Shown one piece after another: positions 35,553-44,941 of a DNA stretch of 64,000 nucleotides (positions are counted from its first letter, which is position 1; every line of letters begins with the position of its first letter). The notes under the pieces are model-generated. The model was given only the letters and a program-made list of their open reading frames with translations, searched no databases and was not told where the DNA came from. The stretch is from Natrinema salinisoli. GTDB taxonomy: Archaea; Halobacteriota; Halobacteria; Halobacteriales; Natrialbaceae. The position numbers were made by a program, and so were the translations under genes. Where the stretch lies: the NCBI RefSeq assembly GCF_020405205.1, contig NZ_CP084470.1, positions 1 to 64,000 of the forward strand, given 5' to 3'.

Positions 35553-35770
35553 CTATCGACCCCTGAACTCCGGTTCGTAGTCGTCTTCGGCGAACGCCCT
35601 CGCCCCCTCTTCGTGGTCCTCCGTCTCCAGCAATCGTTCGAACAGCTGTCGGTCGTACTGTCGTCCCTCTCGCAGGCCGGTTTCCATGGCGAGGTTGCCG
35701 GACTCCTTGATCGCCTGAATCGAAAGCGGCGGCTTCGACGCGATAGCGACGGTGGCAGTGGCGACCGAGG
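35553..35770 (-). pseudogene. C-terminal fragment of an enoyl-CoA hydratase
   Basis: On the minus strand the frame ending at 35553 reads VAIASKPPLSIQAIKESGNL, then AMETGLREGRQYD, RQLFERLLETEDHEEG and ARAFAEDDYEPEFRGR. This is the C-terminal helical third of a crotonase. The catalytic core is absent and no start or promoter is seen. It is a relic of a third crotonase, next to the LLM copy B. Confidence 0.8.
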
Positions 35771-35864
35771 CCCGTATAGTCGCGGCCGTTCGCTATCGCC
35801 TTCTGAATAGCGTGGGCCGAACCTAGTATAGCTTTATCACCTCGAACGGTTAATGAAACACCGT

Positions 35865-36863
35865 ATGACAGACCGTGATGTATTTCTCCCGGTCGGCGCA
35901 CAGCCCACGCTCGATCAGCTCGTCGATCAGGCGGTCGCCGCGGAGGAACTTGGATACGATCGCGCCTGGTTCCCCGAATCGTGGGGTCGAGACGTCGTGA
36001 CGGCGCTCGCGATCGCTGCCGAGCGAACGGATCGGATCGGTCTTGGAACGAGCATCGCAAACGTCTACTCCAGATCACCGGCCCTGCTCGGACAGACGGC
36101 CGCGACGCTGCAGGAAGCCAGTGACGGACGCTTCCGACTCGGATTCGGTCCGAGCGGTCCGCTCGTCGTCGAGAACTGGCACGGGATGGACTTCGGCAAC
36201 CCGCTGCGTCGAACGCGAGAGGCGATCGAAATCGCTCGACAGGTAGTGAGCGGTGAGACCGTCTCCTACGACGGCGAGTACTTCTCGCTGGATGGCTTCC
36301 GACTCCGATGTGACCCGCCAGAGCCAGCGCCGCCGATCGACACGGCGGGACTCGGCCCGAAAGCCGTCGAACTCGCTGGGCGATTCGCCGACGGCTGGCA
36401 CGCCGTCAACTACACGAGGGACGGAATCGCCGAACGCCTCGAGGACCTCCGACGCGGCGTCGAACTGGGAGACAGGGATCGGGATGACCTCCGCGTCACG
36501 CTCTCCGTGAGCTGCTGTGCCCTCGAAGACGGTGAACGCGCCCGTGAACTCGTCGCACAACACATCGCCTTCTATATCGGCGGGATGGGAACGTTTTACC
36601 GCGATAACCTCGCTCGACAGGGCTACGACGAACTGGCACACGATATCCACGACGCGTGGCAGCGAGGGGAGCGCGACTATGCCACGGATCGAGTGCGGGC
36701 GGAGTTACGCGATCAGATGGGCGCTGCCGGCACGCCGGACGAGGCCCGCACGCAACTGGAACGGTTCGAGGCCATCGACGGCGTCGATGCGATCTATGTC
36801 TCGTTCCCGCGCGGGGCCGAACCCGACGAGATACACGAGACCATGATCGCGATGGCTCCGTAG
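35865..36863 (+). CDS. F420-dependent LLM-class oxidoreductase (copy B)
   Basis: This 332-aa protein is a close paralogue of the enzyme at 26003-27001: same length, with blocks shared such as MTDRDVFLPVGAQPTL, YSRSPALLGQTAATLQEASD and FYIGGMGTFYRDNLARQGY. The start at 35865 fits a CTTTATC element about 30 nt upstream; an ATG at 35853 is an alternative. It precedes acyl-CoA dehydrogenase copy B on the same strand, repeating the LLM/dehydrogenase pairing seen at 26-28 kb. Confidence 0.87.
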   Translation: MTDRDVFLPVGAQPTLDQLVDQAVAAEELGYDRAWFPESWGRDVVTALAIAAERTDRIGLGTSIANVYSRSPALLGQTAATLQEASDGRFRLGFGPSGPLVVENWHGMDFGNPLRRTREAIEIARQVVSGETVSYDGEYFSLDGFRLRCDPPEPAPPIDTAGLGPKAVELAGRFADGWHAVNYTRDGIAERLEDLRRGVELGDRDRDDLRVTLSVSCCALEDGERARELVAQHIAFYIGGMGTFYRDNLARQGYDELAHDIHDAWQRGERDYATDRVRAELRDQMGAAGTPDEARTQLERFEAIDGVDAIYVSFPRGAEPDEIHETMIAMAP

Positions 36864-37028
36864 TCTATCGGTCTCGATCCCTCCGGAGCGGTGGACTGTG
36901 TGTTCCCACTCAGCGTCGGAGTGCCACCCCGACCGCCGCTGATTGCTTCGAAACGATGGCTCTCACATCAGAATGCGTATGTGAATGACGAGGTTTATAT
37001 GTGTATTCAAATAATGTTCCATGTACAC

Positions 37029-38255
37029 ATGGCACAATCAGCCGAGACTAGCCCCGGCGTTTCGTTCGGGACCGACGACGAGACGGAACTCATTCTCCAG
37101 AGCCTCGAGGAGTTCGTCGAGCAGGAAGTGAAACCGATCGCAGACGAGCTCGGTGAGACGCTCACGAACCCCCGGCTCGGACACGAACCGAACGGTCGGC
37201 TGACCGACGAGGTGCTCGAGGCGAGACGGGAGGTGCGACGAAAGAGCGCGGAGGCCGGCTTCTACGCGATGAACATGCCAGAGTCCGTCGGCGGCGAGGA
37301 CGTGTCGGCCGTCACGTGGTACCGCGCGAACAAGCACCTCGCGAAGCAGGACGTGCCACTGGCATCGAACGTTCTCGCCGGACCTGGTGGTCCGAAGCCG
37401 CTTCTCGCTCAGGCGGAGGGAGAGCAAGTCGAGCGATATCTCGAGCCGGCGATGCGCGCGGAGAAGACGACCGCGTTCGGCCAGACGGAACCCGGCGTGG
37501 GGTCGGACTCGCCGAACATGGAGACGCGAGCCGAGAGAGACGGCGACGAGTGGGTACTCAACGGGCAGAAGCAGTGGATCACGAACGCTCCGTACGCCGA
37601 TTTCATTCAGGTCTTCGCGAGGACGACGCCGCAGGAAGAAGTGGGTCGACACGGCGGAATCACGTGTTTCATCGTCGAGGCCGACGAGTACGAGATCGGG
37701 ACCCTGAACAACGCCGTCGGCGCGACCGGCATACAGGCGGAGGTCCACTTCGACGACGTCCGGCTCTCGGACGATCGCGTCCTCGGGAGCGTCGACAACG
37801 CGTTCTACGACGCGATGTCGTTCCTCGGGCTCGGTCGCGTCGAGATCGGCGCGACGGCGGTCGGCCACGCGGAGTGGCTGCTCGACGAGGCCACGAACTA
37901 CGCGAACGAGCGAGAGGCGTTCGGCGAGCAAATCGGCCAATATCAGGCGATATCGCACAAGATCGCTCGCGGACGAGCGAACGCGCTGGCGGCCGACACC
38001 GTCGGTCTCAAATGCGCCTGGCTGCTCGATCAGGGCGAGCCGGCGATCGCCGAATCGTCGATCCTCAAGTGGTTCGCGAGTAACACCTTCTGGGAGATCG
38101 CCGACGACGTCGTCCAGATTCACGGTGCCAACGGCCTCGCCGAGGAAAACCCGTTCATGGACCGCCTCCATCGCGCCCGAATCCAACGAGTCGTCGAGGG
38201 AACCGACGAAATTCAGCTCAATACGATCGCCAAACAGTACGGCGTGGAAATGTAA
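37029..38255 (+). CDS. acyl-CoA dehydrogenase (copy B)
   Basis: This 408-aa FAD enzyme is a paralogue of 27114-28337. Shared blocks include DGDEWVLNGQKQWITNAPYAD, GGITCFIVE and VEGTDEIQLNTIAKQ; the last has the catalytic Glu. A TTTATATG element at about 36992-36999 precedes the ATG. An in-frame ATG at 37014 is less likely from TATA spacing. With the LLM enzyme it forms module B. Confidence 0.9.
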   Translation: MAQSAETSPGVSFGTDDETELILQSLEEFVEQEVKPIADELGETLTNPRLGHEPNGRLTDEVLEARREVRRKSAEAGFYAMNMPESVGGEDVSAVTWYRANKHLAKQDVPLASNVLAGPGGPKPLLAQAEGEQVERYLEPAMRAEKTTAFGQTEPGVGSDSPNMETRAERDGDEWVLNGQKQWITNAPYADFIQVFARTTPQEEVGRHGGITCFIVEADEYEIGTLNNAVGATGIQAEVHFDDVRLSDDRVLGSVDNAFYDAMSFLGLGRVEIGATAVGHAEWLLDEATNYANEREAFGEQIGQYQAISHKIARGRANALAADTVGLKCAWLLDQGEPAIAESSILKWFASNTFWEIADDVVQIHGANGLAEENPFMDRLHRARIQRVVEGTDEIQLNTIAKQYGVEM

Positions 38256-38448
38256 GCCGGGAGACCGAGCGAGGAACTCGAGCGTACTGACTGGGACGCG
38301 ACCCCGCCGATATGTATCGGTTCCGGTCAGTTCAGCTCGCGATCTCTGAAACGGGAACAGGCTCCCTCTCGCTGTACGGCGGCGCTTCTATGGGATGGCT
38401 TTGCCGCTAATCGAAACTTATCCATCGTGGACAACGGTATCTATCGGC

Positions 38449-39438
38449 ATGAGCGAACCGAATCGGATCGCTGGGACCGATCTCGATGCGACGGTCCACC
38501 GGCTGGAGTTCTCCGTCGATTGGCCGCCGGGTCACGCGGCGGCGTACGTGATTTCGGGTGACGAGCCGATTCTCATCGACGCAGGGACGCCCGGTGAGCG
38601 CGGCTCCGAGGAACTACGCGCCGAACTGAGCGACCACGGGTACGGTCCGTCGGACATCGAACACGTGGTGCTCACGCACGGTCACACTGATCACGTCGGC
38701 CAGACGCCGACGCTGCTCGAGGCCGGGTCGCCGACCGTCTACGCGCCGAGACAGCTACGGGATCGATACGAGCGGGAGATGGAAACGGTCGCCGAGCGGA
38801 CTCGAGCGAATCTACTCGAGGCCGGGCTCGAGCCAAAATACCTCAAGTCAGCCAGCGAACGCTTGCTTTCCGCTCACCGCACAGTGCGCGAGTCGCTTCC
38901 CGAAGACGCGGTCGACGTCTGGATCGATGATGACCCGTTCACCGTCGGGACGCACGAAATCGAACCGATCTATTCACCGGGGCACCACATTAGCCACGTC
39001 TGTTTCGGGACGACGTTCGACGGTGAGCGAGTCGTGTTTTCGGGCGACATGGCGATGGAACCGTTCCGTGCGCCGTCGCTACTCGTCAACTTCGACGACG
39101 GTGTCGAGGACAGCGTGCGACGGTTTCGAGCGTCGTTAGATCGTCTCAAGACGTACCAGTTCGACCGGGTATTCCCGGGCCACGGTCCGATACACGATCG
39201 ATACGAGGAGTGCCTCGACCGGTCTATCGCCGATCTGGACTCCAAACTCGAGCAGTGCCTCGAGCGGATCGAATCGGACCGAGCGACGGCGTTCCAGATC
39301 GCGACGGAGAGGGCGGGCACGGAGCACGGAATCAATCGAATCTTCGCGGAGACCGTCGGACTCGTCGAATATCTCGAGGATCGAGGGGATGTCCGGAGCG
39401 TTCTCGAGGACGGCGTTCGATTCTACGAGAGTACCTGA
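38449..39438 (+). CDS. metallo-beta-lactamase-fold hydrolase
   Basis: This 329-aa MBL protein has the metal motif LTHGHTDHVGQ, with SPGHHISHVCF, SGDMAME and FPGHGPIHDRY completing the dinuclear site. A C-terminal helical domain follows, as in LACTB2-like or RNase-Z-related thioester/nuclease MBL proteins. An upstream start at 38395 is less likely because a TTATCC element lies about 30 nt before 38449. Thioester or lactone hydrolysis is likely from context; the substrate is unknown. Confidence 0.85.
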   Translation: MSEPNRIAGTDLDATVHRLEFSVDWPPGHAAAYVISGDEPILIDAGTPGERGSEELRAELSDHGYGPSDIEHVVLTHGHTDHVGQTPTLLEAGSPTVYAPRQLRDRYEREMETVAERTRANLLEAGLEPKYLKSASERLLSAHRTVRESLPEDAVDVWIDDDPFTVGTHEIEPIYSPGHHISHVCFGTTFDGERVVFSGDMAMEPFRAPSLLVNFDDGVEDSVRRFRASLDRLKTYQFDRVFPGHGPIHDRYEECLDRSIADLDSKLEQCLERIESDRATAFQIATERAGTEHGINRIFAETVGLVEYLEDRGDVRSVLEDGVRFYEST

Positions 39439-39554
39439 ACGGTTCGCGTACTCCTGTGTGATCAGCGGACCCGAGAAACCGTCTCGCGGAGAGAGGTCCG
39501 TCGCTAGTGCCGGTCGATGCCTTGTTTTATATTTTCTCGTGAGAAGATGAGCGT

Positions 39555-40721
39555 ATGCCCGTTTCCGAGACGGAAGTCCACGATCTGATCCGGAGTTCGG
39601 TACGCGACCTCGCTGCCGAGTACGACGCCGATTACTGGCGCGAGCACATCGATCAGAAGCGCTTTCCCGAATCGTATTGGCAGGACCTTGCGGACAACGG
39701 CTGGCTCGGCGTCGCGATCGACGAGGAGTACGGTGGAGAGGGACTGGGAATGCACGAGATGACGATCGTCATCGAGGAACTCTCGCGTGCCGGTGGACAG
39801 GGAGGTATCATCTTCATTCTGACGCCCGTGTTCGGTGGTATCAGCATTCAACGACACGGGACTGAAGTCCAAAAGCGCGAATACCTCCCGGAGATCGTCG
39901 ACGGGAACTGCCGGTTTTGTATGGGGTTGACCGAACCGAACGCCGGGACGAACACGCTCTCGATCGAGACGACGGCCGAACGGGACGGTGACGAGTTCGT
40001 GATCCACGGCGAGAAGACCTTCATCAGCAGCGTTGAGACCGCCGACGAGATGTTACTCGTCGCGCGTACCTCCGAACTCGAGCCCTCGGATCCGACCCAC
40101 GGCGGAACGCTCTTTCTCGTTTCCGACCCGGCTGATCGCGACGCGATCTCGCTGTCGCCGCTCGATACGGCAGTACCGTGGTTTGAGCAGCAGTATCAGG
40201 TCAATATCGACGGCTTACGGGTTCACGAGGACGATATCCTCGGTTCCGAGGACGACGGGTTCAGGCTCATGTTCGATACGCTCAATACCGAACGTATCGC
40301 CGGTGCGGCGAGTGCTCTCGGTGATGGACTTCGGGCCGTCGACCTCGCAGTCGAGTACGCCAACGACCGCGAGGTGTTCGGACAACCGATCGGAGCTCAC
40401 CAGTCGATCCAACATCCGCTGGCCGAAAGCTACGCTAAGCTCCTCGCCGCCCGCCAGATCACCTACAGTGCCGCTGCGAAATGGGACCGCGGCGAGGACT
40501 GTAGCATGGAAACGAATGCGGCCAAACTGCTCTCGAGCCAGTTCAGCACCGAAGCCGCGTCGCAGGCGATTCAGACTCACGGCGGGAACGGATTCACGAA
40601 GGAGTACGAGGTCTACGAACTCTGGCAGAACGCGCGCGTGACCGAGACAGTGCCCGTTTCGAACGAAATGGCGAAGAACCACATTGCGGAACATCACCTC
40701 GGACTCCCCCGTTCGTATTGA
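39555..40721 (+). CDS. acyl-CoA dehydrogenase (third, divergent)
   Basis: This 388-aa acyl-CoA dehydrogenase has YGGEGLGMHEMTIVIEELSR, GLTEPNAGTNTLS, DEFVIHGEKTFISS and IQTHGGNGFTKEYEVYEL. The usual EGT catalytic segment is TETVPVSNEM here, so the base is uncertain. It is more diverged from copies A and B. A TTTTATATT element lies about 28 nt before the ATG. Confidence 0.9.
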   Translation: MPVSETEVHDLIRSSVRDLAAEYDADYWREHIDQKRFPESYWQDLADNGWLGVAIDEEYGGEGLGMHEMTIVIEELSRAGGQGGIIFILTPVFGGISIQRHGTEVQKREYLPEIVDGNCRFCMGLTEPNAGTNTLSIETTAERDGDEFVIHGEKTFISSVETADEMLLVARTSELEPSDPTHGGTLFLVSDPADRDAISLSPLDTAVPWFEQQYQVNIDGLRVHEDDILGSEDDGFRLMFDTLNTERIAGAASALGDGLRAVDLAVEYANDREVFGQPIGAHQSIQHPLAESYAKLLAARQITYSAAAKWDRGEDCSMETNAAKLLSSQFSTEAASQAIQTHGGNGFTKEYEVYELWQNARVTETVPVSNEMAKNHIAEHHLGLPRSY

Positions 40722-40911
40722 CTTTGCAGGAGCAGTGAGACACCCCGAACCACCCTCCCGTCACAGTTTTCGTGCCGTTGTCGAATCAGCGTCAACTATT
40801 CGGGTCACGCTATTCGAGACGAATATCGCCCTCGAGTGAGTTCGCAGCGAGATGCACCTCAGTCCTGACAAACCAAAAAACTATACACCATTTCATGATA
40901 CATGGTATTGT

Positions 40912-42540
40912 ATGACATACGGAAGCGTATACGAGGCCGTGTACGACCAGTACGAGACGGACGAGAGCTGGGACGAGCACGCCCACGTCGGAGACAGAGA
41001 GTCGCTCAATATCGCAACGGAGTCGCTCGGTCGCCATGCGTCCTCGGAAGAGACGGGACTTCGGATCCAGGACTTCGAGACCGGCGAGACTGAGACCTAC
41101 ACGTTCGCCGAACTCGATGCCGCCGCGAATCGAGTGAGCAATTACCTGGAAGCACACACCGAACGCGGCGACCGAGTCGGTGCGATGCTCCCCACGCAGT
41201 TCGAGCTATACGCCGTCGTCTTCGGGACGATCAAGGCCGGCCGGATCTATCTCCCGCTCGCACCGATGTTCGGCCCGGACGCGCTGAACTACCGCCTTGA
41301 GGACTCGGGAGCGACCGCGTTGTTCACCACGGCGGACGGCTGCGAGACCGTCGACGGGAGTCTCCCCTCGCTCGAACGCATCGTCACGGTCGACGGCGGA
41401 AGCGACGCAGTCGATAGCGACGTGACAGTGGAGGATTACGACGCAGTCGGTGATCGATCAGAGACGTTCGAACCCGTCGATACCCACCCGAACGACCCGT
41501 ACACGCTGACGTACACGTCCGGGACCACCGGCCCGCCGAAAGGCGTCCTGAGCAGTCACGGCGGGGTGATCGAACTCCACGCGTACGCGGAATACGTCGC
41601 CGATGTTCGCCCCGACGATGTCTATCTGGTCGCCGCGTCACCGTCGTGGTCGTACGGGCTCAACATGGGCACGATCATGTCGGGCGTTCGGGGGACCGCG
41701 ATCGGTTGCTATCGCGGGCAGTTCGATCCCATTGCGTTCTTCGAAACCCTGGAGGCGTGGGACGTCGACAACGCGATGATACCGCCCACGGCCCTCCGCC
41801 AGTCGCGAGCGGGCGGAATCGATCTCGAGGCGTACGACATCGATCTCCGCGTGCTCCTCTCGGCCGGCGAATCGCTCGACGAGGATACCGTCGAATGGTG
41901 TGAAGACGGTCTGGGCGCACCACCGCAGGACGCCTACGGGTTAACGGAGGCCGGTATGGTGGTCTGTAACTACGCGTTCGACGACTGGGAAGTAAAGCCC
42001 GGGAGCATGGGGAAAGTCCTCCCCGGGGTCGAGGTAGCGTTACTGGACGAGGACGGCGAGGAAGTCGAACAGGGCGACGTCGGTGAAATCGCAGTCAAAC
42101 GCGATGCGGACGCGCACGGATCGTACTGGGGCCGACCCGAGGCGACGCTCGAGACGTTCACCGGCCGCTGGCTCAGAACCGGCGATCTGGCACGGCGAGA
42201 CGAGGACGGATATTACTGGTACGTCAGTCGCGCGGACGACGTCATCATCTCCGCCGGCTATCGCATCGGTCCGGCGGAGGTCGAGGAAACGCTGCTCAAC
42301 CATCCCGCGGTCGAGGAAGCGGCCGTCATCGGTACGGATCACGAGACTCGCGGCGAAATCGTCAAAGCGTACGTTACCCTCGTCGACGACTACGACCCGA
42401 GTGAAGGACTGAACGATGAACTCCAGGAGTTCGCCCGAGACGAACTTTCGAAACACGAGTACCCCCGTGAACTGGAATTCCTCGACGAACTCCCCAAGAC
42501 CGCCAGCGGGAAAATAAAGCGGTCCGCTCTCGAGGGGTGA
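40912..42540 (+). CDS. AMP-forming acyl-CoA/benzoate-CoA-type ligase
   Basis: This 542-aa ANL enzyme has TYTSGTTGPPKGVL, the PQDAYGLTEAGM adenine segment, and the C-terminal hinge ending in LPKTASGKIKRSALEG with catalytic Lys. It resembles acetyl/benzoate-CoA ligase types. The start MTYGSVYEAV at 40912 fits a CTATACA element about 27 nt upstream. It precedes a second ligase on the same strand. Confidence 0.9.
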   Translation: MTYGSVYEAVYDQYETDESWDEHAHVGDRESLNIATESLGRHASSEETGLRIQDFETGETETYTFAELDAAANRVSNYLEAHTERGDRVGAMLPTQFELYAVVFGTIKAGRIYLPLAPMFGPDALNYRLEDSGATALFTTADGCETVDGSLPSLERIVTVDGGSDAVDSDVTVEDYDAVGDRSETFEPVDTHPNDPYTLTYTSGTTGPPKGVLSSHGGVIELHAYAEYVADVRPDDVYLVAASPSWSYGLNMGTIMSGVRGTAIGCYRGQFDPIAFFETLEAWDVDNAMIPPTALRQSRAGGIDLEAYDIDLRVLLSAGESLDEDTVEWCEDGLGAPPQDAYGLTEAGMVVCNYAFDDWEVKPGSMGKVLPGVEVALLDEDGEEVEQGDVGEIAVKRDADAHGSYWGRPEATLETFTGRWLRTGDLARRDEDGYYWYVSRADDVIISAGYRIGPAEVEETLLNHPAVEEAAVIGTDHETRGEIVKAYVTLVDDYDPSEGLNDELQEFARDELSKHEYPRELEFLDELPKTASGKIKRSALEG

Positions 42541-42771
42541 ATCACTGAGCATCGAGCGATTCGGGTGCGTTCAATTCGAGACGACGGTATGGATTCCGGG
42601 GTAGTTACCGTGGGGCCTGCAATCCGTCAAATGTCTCGAGGCCATCCGACTGCAGAGTTCGGTGAATCGCACTCGCTCGAGGCCCTACCATGGCTGCTTG
42701 TTTTCGCGCCGGAGATGGCAACTCGATGGGCGATACTATTAATACGAGTCCTCTTGTGTCCTTGTTATACA

Positions 42772-44448
42772 ATGACACGGATCGGCCAATACCATTTCTA
42801 CGAGCGTGACTGGGAGAGCTACGAACAACTCCGAGAATCCTTCGAGTGGGAGATTCCAGACCAATTCAATATGGCAGAGTACGTCTGTGATCGGTGGGCC
42901 CGTAATCGCGGGCGCGTCGCGTTCTTTGCGGAAGACGAAGCGGGGGACCGTCGGACGCTCACGTTTCGTGATGTGCAGATCGAGGCGAATCGGATCGCGA
43001 ACTACCTCTCGGAGGCGGGAGTTACGCCGGGCGACAGAGTTGGGATCTGTCTCGGGCAGCGTCCAGAGGCCGCCGTCAGCCATATCGCGGTGTGGAAACT
43101 GGGCGCCGTCTCCGTCCCACTCAGTACGCAGTTCGGGAACGACGCGCTCGCATACCGACTCGACGACTGCCGCGCCATAGCTTGTATCGTCGATGGGTCG
43201 AGTGTGGACACCGTCCGGTCGATTCGTAGTGATCTCAAGGCGCTGGAGACGGTGCTAACCATCGGGGCGGACCCGGTGCCAAAGGAAACGACGTGGGACG
43301 CAGTCGAGCGTCGATCACCGCAGCAGTTCGAAACGGAGGAAACGAACGCCGACGACGACGCGATCATCATCTATACGAGTGGCACGACCGGCGAGCCAAA
43401 AGGTGTACGTCACGCACATCGGCTGTTGCTCGGTCACTTACCGATGTTTGCCGAGAATTTCATGGAGAAGGGAACGGCGGACGAGAGCGTGTTCTGGACT
43501 CCCGTCGAATGGTCGTGGATCGGGTCGCTGTTTTCGCTCGTGATGCCGACGCTATACTACGGCCAGCCGGTCGTCGCGTACGATACCGATCGGTTCGACG
43601 CCGAATCGGCGTTCGACCTCATCGAACGATACGGGATAACGAACCTCGGGGCACCGACGACGGCACTCCGGATGATGATGCAGGTCGACGATCCCGCGGA
43701 TCGATACGCACTGGGGACGATCCGGCACGTCGCCGCAGGAGGTGAGGCGGTCGGTGAAAGCGTTATCAGGTGGGCGAAGGAGACGTTCGATGGTGCCGCT
43801 ATCGAAGAGGTGTATGGACAGACGGAGGCGAATCTCGTCGTCGGAGACTGTCACTCGTTGAAGGAGCCTCGGCCGGGGAAGATGGGTCTCGCAGCACCGG
43901 GCCACGATGTGGCAATCGTCGATCCGGAAACGGCCGAACCGATCGACGAACCGGGAGAAGTCGGCGAGATAGCGGTTCGATACGAAGGGAATCCGGTTTG
44001 CTTCCGAGAGTACTGGAACAAACCGGAACGGACCGACCGAAAGGTCCGCAACGGTTGGTTGCTGACCGAGGACCTCGGAACGGTCGATGAGGACGGCTTC
44101 TTCTCGTTCGAAGGCCGCAAGGACGATGTGATCATCACGTCGGGCTATCGAGTGAGTCCCGAGGAAATCGAGGAAGTGATCGCGAGCCACGTCGCCGTCG
44201 CGGACGCCGCGGTGATCGGCGTTCCCGACGAGGATCGGGGGAGCGTCCCGAAAGCGTTCGTAGTCACTGGTGACGAGGAATGGCGGACTCCCGAATTAAA
44301 AGAGGAGCTCGAGAATCGCGTTACGGATCGTCTCGCCCGCTACGAGTACCCGAGGATGATCGAATTTCTCGACGAGTTGCCGACGACATCTACTGGCAAA
44401 GTCCGACGGCAGTCCCTCCGCGAGCGGGACGGTATCGCGGATTCGTGA
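42772..44448 (+). CDS. AMP-forming acyl-CoA synthetase (acetyl-CoA synthetase-like)
   Basis: This 558-aa ANL enzyme has IYTSGTTGEPKGVRHAHRLL, VFWTPVEWSWIGSLF and EEVYGQTEANLVVGDC. The C-terminal GRKDDVIITSGYRVSPEEIEE hinge ends in TTSTGKVRRQSLRER with catalytic Lys. The VEWSWIGSL segment places it near medium-chain or acetyl-CoA-synthetase-like enzymes. An AT-rich ATTAATACG element about 31 nt upstream sets the start. Two neighbouring ligases of different type suggest two acid substrates. Confidence 0.9.
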   Translation: MTRIGQYHFYERDWESYEQLRESFEWEIPDQFNMAEYVCDRWARNRGRVAFFAEDEAGDRRTLTFRDVQIEANRIANYLSEAGVTPGDRVGICLGQRPEAAVSHIAVWKLGAVSVPLSTQFGNDALAYRLDDCRAIACIVDGSSVDTVRSIRSDLKALETVLTIGADPVPKETTWDAVERRSPQQFETEETNADDDAIIIYTSGTTGEPKGVRHAHRLLLGHLPMFAENFMEKGTADESVFWTPVEWSWIGSLFSLVMPTLYYGQPVVAYDTDRFDAESAFDLIERYGITNLGAPTTALRMMMQVDDPADRYALGTIRHVAAGGEAVGESVIRWAKETFDGAAIEEVYGQTEANLVVGDCHSLKEPRPGKMGLAAPGHDVAIVDPETAEPIDEPGEVGEIAVRYEGNPVCFREYWNKPERTDRKVRNGWLLTEDLGTVDEDGFFSFEGRKDDVIITSGYRVSPEEIEEVIASHVAVADAAVIGVPDEDRGSVPKAFVVTGDEEWRTPELKEELENRVTDRLARYEYPRMIEFLDELPTTSTGKVRRQSLRERDGIADS

Positions 44449-44941
44449 GGTATTGCTCGGGATCAGACCGACGAGACGGGGAGCGGTGACGCCTCGAATC
44501 ACGTGGCTTCGAAGCGATTCACCAATGATATCGCTACTTGGCACTTCGTAAAAGAGGGTACCACGGAGTGGAAGTGACAGGTTCGATGTTCCGCTGTCTC
44601 GTAATCATCACGACTGGTGTGCTATTAGTTCTCTTCTGTTATAGACACGAATGCGCACCCGACCGCCGAATGTAATAGGTATTTATACAATATAAAGCAT
44701 TTAGATTCCCAACAGCGGCCAAGGTAATAACACACTTAGGGCATTATTCTATGTCGAGATTACGGTTCCGTTCGCTGGAGAACCAACGAGATCGTTGGTA
44801 GTTACAGGATAGCATAGGTGGCACAGATCACTCAAGTAAGGACCTGGAAAAGGCATATCGCCGGCTAAACTAAAAATTCTAACATATACCGGAACAGGGC
44901 CAAAGCCTATTAGCACCACCGTAGTTAACGATACACGCACC
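44449..44941. other. intergenic region before thiolase
   Basis: No gene is supported. The stretch at 44640-44760 is AT-rich. CCTATTAGC at about 44908-44916 is the likely TATA element of the downstream thiolase. Confidence 0.5.
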
